Translations under genes and position numbers: made by a program | The notes under the pieces: model-generated | Seen by the model: the letters and a program-made list of their open reading frames with translations, nothing else | What the model was told of the DNA's origin: nothing | Databases searched by the model: none | Part shown: piece by piece, positions 45,148 through 56,267 of the stretch | Numbering within the stretch: position 1 is the first letter of the stretch | Layout: each line of letters starts with the position of its first letter | Assembly: GCA_902729315.2 (NCBI GenBank) | Contig: LR746267.1 | Span: forward strand, 4,651,386-4,715,385 | Source of the DNA: Spirodela intermedia | Taxonomy: Eukaryota; Streptophyta; Magnoliopsida; Alismatales; Araceae | Direction: 5' to 3' | DNA length: 64,000 nt

Positions 45148-47576
45148 ATGGGGACTTTGAGCTCCCTGTGGTTGTTTTCCAAGAGGATCGCGACCGGCGG
45201 CCTGATCGGCCTCACCATCTCCGACCGGTGGTTCAGTTTCTCCCCCGTGAAGGGCTTTTCAATGCTTCCCACTCTTGTCCCATTCACCGAGTCGTCCTTG
45301 AGATCTCTAGGAGGTAAACTTCTTTCCCTGCCTTCCTGTCTCCCCGTTTCTCGGCGCACGCCAACGCCCACGCCCCCTCTCTTTGATTCGGCTTGCTTTG
45401 TGCATCTCGCTGATTGTTTGTCCCCGAGGGAATGTGTACGTCTTACCTCATTCATGGACTGATGCTTTATTGGCTATTAGGGAACTGACCACGTTCTCCG
45501 ACAGGTGATGTATTGCTGGTGGAGAAGTTATGCCTCGATATGTACAAGTTCTCAAACGGGGATGTGATTATTTTAAAGTATGAATGCTACTGCCCCCCCC
45601 CCGCGTTCTTCCTTCAGTCCGATTTCTCAACTCCACTTTTCATGTAGAAATTCAGACGAGAATGTCATTGTTGTGGCACACACATGCACATATGCGCTCA
45701 CACTTTTTTCTGTTGATCTTCGCCTCCCTGCTTTCTAATCTTATTGTAACTGGTTCTGTTCAGTTTTCTGTCCTCATTAATGCTATAATGTGTCTGGTTT
45801 TATGACGGCACATGGCTTTGCTTTCCATGAAACTGCAGGTCCCCCACTGACCACAAGCAGATGCTGGTGAAGAGGTTGATTGCCTTGCCCGGTGACTGGA
45901 TCAGAGACCCAGCGTCACGTGATATAATTAAAATTCCAGAGGGACATTGCTGGGTCGAGGGTGACAATTCAGCTGCTAGTTTTGATTCAAGAGCATTTGG
46001 TTCAGTAAGTCATTTTCAGCATGTCAGCTTTTTGGGACTCTATAGCACGATAAACATTTCCAAATAATTTTGCTCGTATAACGGATCTTTTTTTTATGTT
46101 GAAGGCATGTTGCATGTGCTTTTGTTTGGGAATAAGATTATTGAAAATTACGAATAGCTGTAGTAACTAACTGCATGTGTTCTGCTTTTTTTTGATGAAT
46201 TTTCCTCTAAGCATCTCATAGATATAATGCGAATAAGATTATTATGCGGTTCTCTGTAGATAAGCTGCGAGATTAGACACTGAGTGTGTCCTTTACTATA
46301 AATTAAAGAATATTGCGTAAGCTTCGTTGGTAATTAATGTGTGAAGGGCAATGTACATTAGCCACGCGCTTAGATTTTCTTCATCGATGTAGCATCAGGT
46401 CATCATGCTATTTTTTGGAATGTTTTCCTTGCTTCGAATGGGTTGAACTCGGGGAAGCGTTGTAAAATTTTGTTGAGACATGGCAGTAAATGTAGTGCAT
46501 TCTCCAAGTTACAAGGCCGTGGACTTTGGTCATAAGATCAAAGTATTAGACAATGTAGGCATAAGAACACAATGTTTGAGACATAAAATTGGGGGCCAGA
46601 ATTTGATTTTTCAGGCTTGGTGAGCATTCTAAAGGCGAGTGATGTTCTTATGGCTCAATCTATAAGCTTGGAGATAGAACATCTGTCGTGTATCCTCGAT
46701 TGATGCGCTAAACTTCATGGAAGAAGTGGTCAAAAGTATACTATTCCCCACGGATATGTTGTGGGTTTTTATCTCTTAAAGAGTTGTTCCTATTGCTTCG
46801 TGGGACAGCAAGATTCCAGTTTTACAGTGATAAAGTTTTTTTACACCGAAATTCTTAGATTTTGCCCTCCGCTATTAAATCATGGAAATATCGGTTTTTC
46901 TTTTCCGCCCTTCTGAATGGGAATAATTTATGGATCTTCAGCAGCGAAAGCCTACATCTGCCGATTTATTTTATTTCTTTCCCTTCTGAATGTGACGTCA
47001 TCTTCTACTAGCTAATAGTCTTGCTTTCCTCATTCAAAATTTCAGGCGCCTTTGCTTTGAAACAGTTTTCTTTCTAATTCGTTTTTACTATATTTTTCAT
47101 CATTTTTGCCAATTATCCATCCAAAGCTTTCCATAGGGAAATCATTTTTCATTCCTCGTGAAAAGTGTGGAGACAACGAATCATTGGATGAGGATAAAGA
47201 AAACAAAGCATATGATTATAGTGTTGTATGAGATAGCTCACACGCACCTCACGAAGGGTCCATAGCTGTAGATGATTCTCTGAAGGATCCATTGTTAAAG
47301 CTATCTTGTGTTGTTGATGAGTGGGGATGAGAATAACGTGTTAAATTTTGTCAATGAGCGCCTGATGTTTAAAAAAAGTTTAATTTTTTCACCTTTTTTC
47401 TGTTATTGCTTGGAAACAATTGAAACTTTTTTCGTTAAACCAGATCCTTTCCTTGCGTTTTCTTGCAGGTTCCCTTGGGATTAGTTAAGGGCAGAGTAAC
47501 TCACGTAATTTGGCCCCCACAAAGAGTGGGCAAAATTGAGAGAAGGCTGCCTTCTGGGAAAATTTCATCTATATGA
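45148..47576 (+). CDS. IMP2: Mitochondrial inner membrane protease subunit 2 (IMP2-like)
   Basis: This is a type I signal peptidase (S26 family) of the mitochondrial inner membrane, which trims intermembrane-space sorting signals. Model: join(45148..45313,45505..45577,45839..46004,47469..47576), 513 bp, 170 aa, the usual size. The N-terminal membrane segment is at about residues 12-25. The catalytic Ser is at about 38 in GFSMLPTL, and the catalytic Lys is at about 91 in MLVKRLIALPGD, giving the Ser/Lys dyad. The box GHCWVEGDN and the C-terminal VPLGLVKGRVTHVIWPP are intact. Intron 3 is 1464 bp. The start ATG directly precedes the membrane segment. The KRLIALPGD and HCWVEGDN spacing matches IMP2 rather than plastid signal peptidases. 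Confidence 0.94.
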
Positions 47577-49366
47577 CGCATTTCATTATCAAACGAGTCT
47601 CGTTCTCAGAATCTTTATCTATTCCATGAATGTATTTGCCCCATTTCTCGTCTTCTTCATGCACTTAGTTCCAAGAGAAAATTTGCCCTATTATTACAAA
47701 ACAGTGACAGTTGGGCGCTTAAATGAGAACCTCTTCCCCCCATCCCATATGGATCTGACATCTAATTGAGTAACTTGGTATAGTGCTGCTCAATAACGTG
47801 CCAGCCATTGCAGTTCGTGAGTCTTATGGCGGCCCATAGTCTGGCATCAACTTTGTTCTTGGGTAATCCTGGTTCTTCCTCACTATCCCTTGGGACGTCA
47901 TCACCCTCTGCAAAAATATCTCAGATGATCTCCATTGAAGTCAGATTCGGTTGTTAGCGTTGCAACTGGCTGCTGGGAGAGCTCTGATTAGAGTTCATAA
48001 ATGGCAAATCAGTCTGTAGGCCAAAGTTGTGGTATTTTCCTCACTCAAGATTGGGTCTCTTTGCCAGGTGCTCTGCCGGTGGCTTCAGGGGGTATTCATG
48101 TCTGGCATATGCCTATCCTGCCCGAGATCTTTAAGCAAGGTGAGATGCACCATTGCCAACTAAGCTGAAGGCTAATCTTTGTCTTTCAAATATATCTGCT
48201 AAGTGATGTGATATTGTGATTTTCGGTATCAGTGCATAATCAGATGGAATGATCCCATTTGTTTCCTCGGACAGAAGTTGTGAAGCAATTCGATACATGC
48301 TCGAACATGGATTAAATATTACAATATTTAATTTCGGAATATGGATTTTGAGAAAATAAAAATTCAGCCACACAGGCTTGTTAAAAATTAATCTCTTTTC
48401 TAATCTGAGAGTTTAATGTAAATATCTTTTGATGCATTTGGTATGAATCGCTCATTCATAACACTTAAAGTAGTAACCGTTGTTATTTGTCAACATCTTG
48501 CTGCGTAATTTAATATTTTCTTCACAGCTCATCTAAAAAAAATTGTATTGTTTTTTTTGTCATGAGTTTTATCAGTTAAAAGCAATCACAGATGTACTTT
48601 CGTCCCCACATTCGTTAATAATGCAGAAAATGCACATTTTTAGGAGAATCATCTCAGGCATCCAGACTATCAAAGAAGGCTGATTATCAAGGAAAAATGC
48701 ACATTTCAGACAAACTTCTAGGAGACACAAAAAAAAAAAAAGAACTCAGGTTACCTCTTCTGAAACCTGAATAATGGGGAGATGAAATTAATTATCATAG
48801 AGTGAGTAGAATTGACAAGCAAGATAATCAGAAGCTTATGAAGGGATATGAACATGTCTGAATCTTAGTGAGCCTTTTTTGGCTTGAGAGGAAATATGTC
48901 TGATTTTTTCAGCTTCATTTGCTCTCCTGGCAGAAAAAAGAATGGCCTTCATCCATTTTCTGTACTGGAACAAGCCTGAAGCTCTGACCTGCCACGAGAA
49001 CATACATGCATTGATTGAGGAGAACGCTAAGTATCAATTGCATGCAAGTTATATAAGATGGCGGTTGACTTCTGAAGTCAGCTCAGATGAAGGAAAATAC
49101 CATTCATCTTTGCAATGAACCCTTTCAATTATTCACTGTAGAGAGCATGTGTAAACAAAACAATCTAAACGTGGAATCAAGGGATTGTATGGCATTATCA
49201 GGACCCTTCAACACACCTTCCTCATCTAAGTCAACTTAATTGACAAAGAAGAGCCGAGGCTGGATTCCTGATAGATCATTAAGAAAGGATGACAAATCTG
49301 GCATCTCCGAATGGCAAATGATCCACGTTCTTGATCTGTTGTGCTCAATCTTGATGAACCCTAACT
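47577..49366. other. Convergent intergenic region, A+T-rich, no gene seen
   Basis: This 1.8 kb between the stops of IMP2 and the PLP enzyme holds no exon I can support. There is an A-run at 48730-48742. Open frames (for example 48131-48373 minus) are short and lack family resemblance. Confidence 0.6.
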
Positions 49367-52300
49367 TTAAATAGAGTTTAAAACCTCTCCTAGAACAAGC
49401 GCCCACTGAGTCCAATGGGTGCCACCCTGCATGGAAAAGAGTAAAAGAACCGAAAAAGACAGCAAGTTATTTCTCGCTCACAAAATACTCTTGCCAGCTC
49501 TTCAGCATTATACGACAGTCCATTTCCATGCTAACATTAGAATATCGAGAATATTTCATGTAAGTTGTTTCAATGAACAGATATGAAACTGGGAGATACC
49601 TGACAAAAGACTGCGAATGGATCCCTCAGCGGTCCATCGCATGACAGTTCACTTGTGCTCCCATCAATGAAGGTTCCATGGGCAAATATGACCTGTTTCA
49701 GTGATAAAACAACCGTGTGATCCATCTAAAAGCCATCAAAATCTGCTTCACATCAATTTACAAGTCCACCTTCCAGTGAAATATGATTCTCATGCCGACT
49801 TTACTGGTTTCAGGGAAGATTTCATTGACGATTCAATAATGAACCTGATATCTTGGGCCTAGGGATTGGTGGCATGTTCTCCATGGTTTTGTTGATGCCT
49901 TATTTTGAGTATCTTAAACACCGTGGGACACTATTACAGAAGACTAAAGAAAGAAGCATGATGTTGTAAGAACACCGTGGCTCTATACTGTTTTTCAGCT
50001 CGATCTTCATTGTTTCGAATAAAATCATTATGTATTAAAAATGACTTACGTTATCCGTATGAAAAAGGGCTTAAAAATGATATCAAGAACAAAAGGTTAG
50101 AAAAACTATGGAATTCAATCATTCTATGCTGAAAATTTACACGATCAGGCGCTTAGAGAATGCTGGAAACAAATTATGAATTTTAGAAAACCAATATCTA
50201 CCCACAGAATCATAAATGGTGATTCTAGAAACTCAACTTCTGCTGGCTAGCCGAAGGGATGAAGCAGACCACATCTCAATGTAGCTCATCAGATAAGAAG
50301 AAAAATTATTTTATTTTGTCAAGGTACATTTTAAGGAACTTTCGTTTCAGAAAGCGAGATCTAAACCAAACCCACACCCATGCAAATATGATTTTCAACT
50401 ACTTTTATTTCTACAGCAGTTACATAACCATATATATAGCATGTGAATGATTCAAACATGGCTTCTGCCCCAAACCTCTGATGCATATCCAGCAGTCGAT
50501 CCAGCAACGGGTTTGATGAAGGAACCAACTGGGCCGCTCCTCTGCACAGCTTCACAGAAGGCTAGGAGACGCTCCCGATCCCCAAGTTGCACTGCCTGAA
50601 ATGAAATGCAGCTCCAACATACAACAATTCAACTGATTTCTACATTACTGGGTACCTCCTCCTTTAATATTTTCCACATTTCCTTTGGTAGGCAGATGAA
50701 ATCAACAAAGATATGCGTGCAAGTTGGGTTTCACCTGCACCGTGTCATGGCGGGGAACGCGTGGAGCTGGTTGGACCTTGAATCCTCTGGATGACATCAC
50801 TTCCGCAATTAGAAGGCTTCCCTGAGAGGAGAAATTGAGAACAACAGTCAGCCAAGAATGGAGGAGGCACCTGCAATTATAGAGCTTCTGAGATGGGCGA
50901 GAAGACCACCTTGACCGCTTCTCCAACCATTTGAGGCGCAAGGAACAGCCCCTGGAAGAATGCCCTCATCACCCCGCCGGGCGTTGATCCACAGTCGATA
51001 CCCAGCCCAGGGGCTGAGAGGCGGGCAGCAGCGGCCTCAACCCATCTCTTCCTCCCGGCGACATACCCACCACAAGGAGCGATTGTTCCTCCTGGATTCT
51101 TTATCAAGCTCCCTGCAATTAAATCTGCTCCCTGTGATGAGAAAAACCAATCGCCCACCGTCATTTTGCGCCTCTCAGAGGAGGAAATTGCATTCGGTTC
51201 ATCTTGCATACCACCGAAGGAGGCTCCACTGTTTCCACAAATTCCCCGTAGCAATTATCAACCATGACCAAGCAGTCTGGATTCTGCATCTGCTGACGCA
51301 AGTTCAACAAAAAACCCATAAGAAGGCCTTTTTCATTAATTAAATGGGCTCCATTTCTATTCTCATTCATCTTTTCTTCAAGAACAAAGATGAAGTTTTG
51401 CCATGAATAGTGGAGATTACCCAACTCATAGCATCCCATCCACATACTTAACATAAGATAAACCGTATAAGAGTAGATGCCATGGACATTGCCTTTATCA
51501 TTCTGATAGCCCTCTCTATTTCTGCCACACTCAAGCTCCGGCGCCATGAATATCCGCACGATCTCTGTATGAGGGCACACTTCGTCTGGGGTCTCAGTGA
51601 ACCCGAGAGAGCATCCCAATCCAGGCTACCATCTTCCGCGAGCTGAGAAGCAGCTGATTACTGATGATGATAAAAGTCTACAGCCTAAAAGAAAAGCAAA
51701 GTTCTTTGAGAGCGGATGGCTCACATGGACTTGTCGGTATTCCACTCCAAAGTCTCTCAAGGATCCATTGCCGAAGGGATTTCTGATTCCAATCACCTCT
51801 TCCAGCGTGTCGTAGGGAGCTCCAGCGACTGCCAAGAGCTGGTGCGAGATTCAGCAGAACCCAGAAATCACGAAATGATGATGAACGAATCACTCGTGAG
51901 GAGATGCATATGATTTTCTCTGCTGGCTGCATAAATTTGTGGAGAAAAAACTGACTCACTTCATCTCCAGGTCGGAGGAAGGCGAATAGCGCGCAGGTGA
52001 TGGCGTGGGTGCCGGAGAAAAACTGCGATTCAAACGCCCGGGAGATCGATCAGTCACCGCTGCTTTCGATCGGCGTGGAAATGATACGAAATGGAGATCG
52101 ATCGGAGGACCTGCGATCGAACAATGGCCGACTCGGCGCCGACAATCTCGGCGAAGACTTTGTCCAAAGCTTCGCGGCCCGCCCCCTCATCGTGGCCGTA
52201 CCCAGTGGAGCCGCCAAAATGCTGACCCGGAAGAACGCAGCAGATCAGTTGCAGCATCTAGTCAAAAGGCTTCAATCCCACCGAAATATGGATCTCTGGA

Positions 52301-52778
52301 GGAGAATTCGGCGAAGTAAAGAAGATCAGAGGACTTCGGCAGGGTTGCTGGCTTACGTGAGACCCTACTCGGGCGTTCTGGAAGGCCCTGAGGACGCGAG
52401 TGGTGTTGTGCGCCACCAGGTTGTCGACTGCCCTGAACTCCGAATGCAGAGAATCCGCCGCCGCCTCCACCTGACGGAGAACCCAATTGGGAGCGGATTC
52501 GAGCAGGGCAGCCAAAAACAGGGGCAGAAGCTCGGGGGATTTCTCCTTGATGAAAGAGAAGGGAGCTCTCTGGTAGCGGCGCTCACCTCCGGCACGAATG
52601 GGCGAGCGAGTTGAGCAGGCGGAGCGCAGGAGAGAGCCTGCAACTTGGTGAAGCGTGCGGAGACAAGGCGCCTCGGGAGGGAGAAGCTGGGGGTGGCCCC
52701 AGGGGGCGGCGCCCCGCAGGCCCAGAGACGGCGCGGCAGCGCGGGATGAGCCCCGGCGGCGCACGACAGGGCCTGCAT
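49367..52778 (-). CDS. PLP-dependent enzyme, aluminium-resistance / methionine gamma-lyase-like family
   Basis: This is a Cys/Met-metabolism-type PLP enzyme of the bacterial YnbB/aluminium-resistance family; the plant substrate is not known to me. Model: complement(join(49367..49426,49600..49692,50476..50595,50735..50821,50910..51131,51212..51289,51493..51642,51725..51838,51960..52022,52111..52221,52357..52470,52587..52778)), 1404 bp, 467 aa, all joins phase 0. The first ~60 residues are rich in Ala/Pro/Arg/Ser and could be a plastid transit peptide. Family blocks follow: HSEFRAVDNLVAHNTTRVL, GSTGYGHDE, SGTHAITCALFAFLRPGDE, AGAPYDTLEEVIGIRN, GYSWRRSLSVAEI and MVDNCYGEFVET. The PLP-binding Lys is at about residue 285 in AGSLIKNPGG. 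Then come GLGIDCGSTPG, FFQGLFLAPQMVGEAVK and the end GGTHWTQWALVL. Intron 6 appears to start with GC (ATAAAG|GCAATG), as the family sequence requires IKMQNPDC at the join. Confidence 0.93.
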
Positions 52779-53970
52779 GGCGTTTGGGGATAAACCAACG
52801 CGAGGAATGGAAGTCGATAATGGGGTTTAGGGCTTCTTTTTGGCGGGAATACTAGACGGCTATTGAGCAGCCTTGAGGAGTAAATTCTCCAAAATGGCAC
52901 TAGTAAGAACTCCGCAGAAGGCCAGAGTTTAGAGAGAGAGAGAGAGAGGGGCGGGGGGGGGGGGCAATTGCCGACTGCAATTAATTTGCTGCTTTCTTCA
53001 TTAGAGAGTGAGCACCGTCCAATGGTATTCATCGGAAAGAAGATGGGTCAAGGTGTCGCCTTCTTCCCTCGACTGTCCGCCGCCCATCCGGTCAGAAGAT
53101 GGGTCATCTCCAAACAGCGGCGTTATCCGAGAAAAGGCTCCACTTTTGCGTTTCCCTCTCTAGACTGTAACTTTTGCACCGTCCAATGGTATTCCTCGGA
53201 AAGAAGAAGAAGATCAATTCAAAGGAGCCAAGGCGTCGCCTTCTTCCCTCGACTGTCCGCCCGTCAGCTCGGAAGATGGGTTAATCTCCAAAGAGCAGCG
53301 TTATCCGAGAAAAGGCTCCACTTCTGCGTTCCTCTCTCTAGACTGTAACATCGGCAATCGCTGCCCTGAATCCGACCTGCAATCTCTCTCTCTCTAGCTC
53401 CATTCGCTGCCGGGCGTCTACGTGTAATGTCATGCACGAGCCCATCGCCAATGTCCACTCAATCTTGTCTCTGACCAGAGGCTAGAACGAGACCTTTCTC
53501 TCCTCTCTCTCCCTGCTCCACCCCTTTTCTCCTTCCCCCCCAGGTTTCCCCTCCGGATTTATCGGCTACAGAGCGCCGCCGCCTCCGGGCTCCTCGACGG
53601 GCGGGAGAGCTCCGCGGGGAGGCGGCGCTTTACGGGGAAGCCCTTCCCGGCGTTGACACGCGGCCCTCTCTCCCCTCGGGTGCTCTGACCCGCGAGGGCT
53701 TCTTCCTTTCCCCCCTCCAACCGAGGTCGCTGCGTGAGCAGCCTCCGAAACCCCCCAAATATTTTTCTCAATATTCTTCGCGATCATCTCTCTCGAAGGG
53801 TTTCCCTATTCCGCGGGCATCTCCTGGGATGGAGCATTCTCCGCCGCCTGGCTTCTGGTAGCCGCTCCTGGGTCCTCTTCTTCCCACTTCTCCCGCCGCA
53901 AAAGAGGGGCGATCCGTTTGATGGGTCTCTGGGGCCGCTCTGAGGGAATCTGGGCCTCGCATAGCTAGAG
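52779..53970. promoter_or_regulatory. Divergent promoter region of the PLP enzyme and ULTRAPETALA, with a tandem duplication
   Basis: The region contains a GA tract and G-run (52930-52966) and two imperfect direct copies of about 165 bp. Copy 1 is about 53013-53172 and copy 2 about 53178-53350; both include tgtcgccttcttccctcgac and ttatccgagaaaaggctcca. GC-rich leader sequence lies at 53560-53970. Open frames here only read the repeat. Confidence 0.7.
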
Positions 53971-55856
53971 ATGGCGGCGGCCAAGGGAGCGGCAGACAGG
54001 GACAGCGGCGCGGCGATGTTCTCCGAGGAGGAGTTGAGCGAGATAAGCGGCCTGAAGCAGTGCAGAGACTACATCGAGGTGACGTGCGGCTGCACGAGCC
54101 GCCGTTACGGCGACGCCGTGGGCCGGCTCAAGGTCTTCCCGTCGGGGGAGCTGGAGATCACCTGCGAGTGCACACCCGGCTGCGATGAAGGTAAGTTTCA
54201 GCTTCAGATCCGCCCCTCCTCTCTGTTGCGCCTTTCTTCTTCTCGGCATGCACACTCCTGCACTCGAGGGTTCCACGCATCCATGCAACGCGAGCAGCTT
54301 GGGCACCCCATCGACCCGCGATCAGATCAGCCTGCGCGCTAGATGATGGGTAGATTTCTTCCGTTTCCATGGTCTGCAACCCCGCAGTCCTGCGAGTCAA
54401 CTCAGGATACTTGCCTTGTGCCGGACGCCGATATCTTGAGCTTGGGAGTCAACCCAAGATGCCAGAATTCCGTCTCTTCTCTGGTTTATGAAGGCCCGAA
54501 CCGTCTCTCCTTCCTCTCTTGTCTACGGAAGGAAGGCTCCTGTAGACGAAATCAATCTCTGGTTTGGGGTTGATGCTCTTTCTGAGCTTTCCGGGACATC
54601 TCTTTCCAGCATTGTCTTCAGAGTCAACTCTCCCCTTCTTGCCCACAACAATTCTCTCTCGGTTGACCCAACATGGACCAAGTTGCCTACTGTCTTATCG
54701 ACCTCCCGGACTAGGTTAAACTGGTCTAACCCCATGCTAGTCTCTTTTTCATTTGGAAGAACTCTACCAGCTGAGTGACTAATTCCGACTTTCTGAAGTC
54801 AACCCAGCAATTTTTAACGCCTGCTGGGTGATGGGTTTCCGAAATTGTGAGCAGATAAGATGAGCCCGGCCGCATTCGAGAAGCATTCGGGCAGGGAGAC
54901 CGCCAGAAAGTGGAAGAGCAACGTCTGGGTCATCGTCAAGGGGGAGAAGATCTCTCTTTCCAAGACCGCCCTTCTCAAGTACCACGATCAGCTGTTGAAG
55001 CCAGCCAACGGCTCCCACAAAGGGCACGGCGGGCGGGCGGCCCACCGCGACGAGTTCATCCGCTGTGCCAGATGCAGCAAAGAACGCCGATTTCGGCTCA
55101 GGACCAGAGAGGAGTGCCGCATCTACCATGACGCCTCCGCCAACCTGAGTTGGACCTGCTCTGATATGCCTTTCCACGGGTAAAGATGCCTCATTTCCTC
55201 TCAAACACCAAGCAAATTAGCTTCCATACTTGCTGTTTTTGCCTAATTTCCTCTTACAGTAAGTGATCTTAGCATTCCTTCAAGTGCTGTTGTTCTTCCT
55301 GATTATAGTAAGCATGCCCTTCAGATGGGTTCAATGGAGGAGATGAGGATCAGCCTCCCACTCTGACGGGTGGGGGGGGGGGGGGTCTCCAGCTCTTGGA
55401 CCCCCATGCAGCAGCATAATATCTCTGTAAACCATATGAAATGTGCCTCTGTAAACCATAGGAAGATGAGGGAGCAGCCCAATGGTTGGAGAGGGGGGGG
55501 GGTGGCAGTGATCCTCCCATTATGGGTCATCTGACCTTCCATTTATGGCATGTGGGAGATATACTTGATTTTAGTCAACATCGTGGGCATCATTTAAGGG
55601 CAGTGCTAGCGATTATTGATTGATTGATTGATTGATTTATTTATTTATTCTCTCTCTCTCTGTGAAATTGTGTCGACGATTTTGCAGGCTCACCTGCGAG
55701 GAAGATGAGGAGCGGGCCAGCCGGAAGAACTACCGGGGGTGCGCCCGGTCGCCGCGGTGCAAGGGCTGCACCGCCTGCGTCTGCTTTGGGTGCGACCTCT
55801 GCCGGTTCCCCGACTGCGCCTGCCAGACCTGCGTTGACTTCATGAGCAACGCCTGA
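53971..55856 (+). CDS. ULT1: ULTRAPETALA-like SAND-domain protein
   Basis: ULTRAPETALA proteins are trithorax-type regulators of meristem size and floral gene activation; they bind DNA through a SAND domain. Model: join(53971..54190,54855..55179,55688..55856), 714 bp, 237 aa, the same length as Arabidopsis ULT1. The N-terminal block is FSEEELSEISGLKQCRDYIE, then GCTSRRYGDAVGRLKVFPSG and ITCECTPGCDE. The SAND region spans exon 2 (FEKHSGRETARKWKSNVWVI, RAAHRDEFIRCARCSKERRF). The C-terminal Cys-rich B-box-like part includes CARSPRCKGCTACVCFGCDL and CRFPDCACQTCVDFMSNA. ULT1 versus ULT2 cannot be separated by sight; the symbol follows the family. Intron 1 has five W-box cores, and intron 2 has G-runs and an ATTG/TTTA repeat. 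Confidence 0.95.
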
Positions 55857-56267
55857 GCCCACCCCCACAAACCGATCCAAGGTTAATCCATTCTTTTCGT
55901 GCTTGTTGGCGGTCTTCCCATCTTGATTCTTCGACCTCAGACCGTCGTCGACCGGAGTTTCATGTTCTTGTTCGGCCATTGAATTCCATTAAAGACTTGG
56001 ATTCTTGTGGATCATATGGGTGGCTTCCATTGATGATAGATGCATGTGTTTGATTACATCTGTACGATAATCTCAAGTGCAGCAGAAGTCAATCGATCTG
56101 CGCATGTCGATCGATCTCGAGGGAGGGAGGGACGGGGTGGCCTGGTTCTTGGTGGTCATCTATCTGTCCGTAATCGGAATGAGGAAAATTTACAAAAGAA
56201 TCAAGAACCCTGACCGCCGCGGGTGATCAGCCGAGTTGCAGAGGTGATGCCTGCTCCGGGGGCTGGA
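55857..56267. other. Convergent intergenic region between ULTRAPETALA and the LSD1-like gene
   Basis: This 411-bp stretch must hold both 3' UTRs. No gene or strong repeat is visible. Confidence 0.6.

Noticed and set aside
52968-53348. 126-codon frame containing a repeated VAFFPRLSA string
   Set aside because: The repeat comes from a tandem DNA duplication whose length happens to keep frame. It has no family resemblance and lies in a promoter region.
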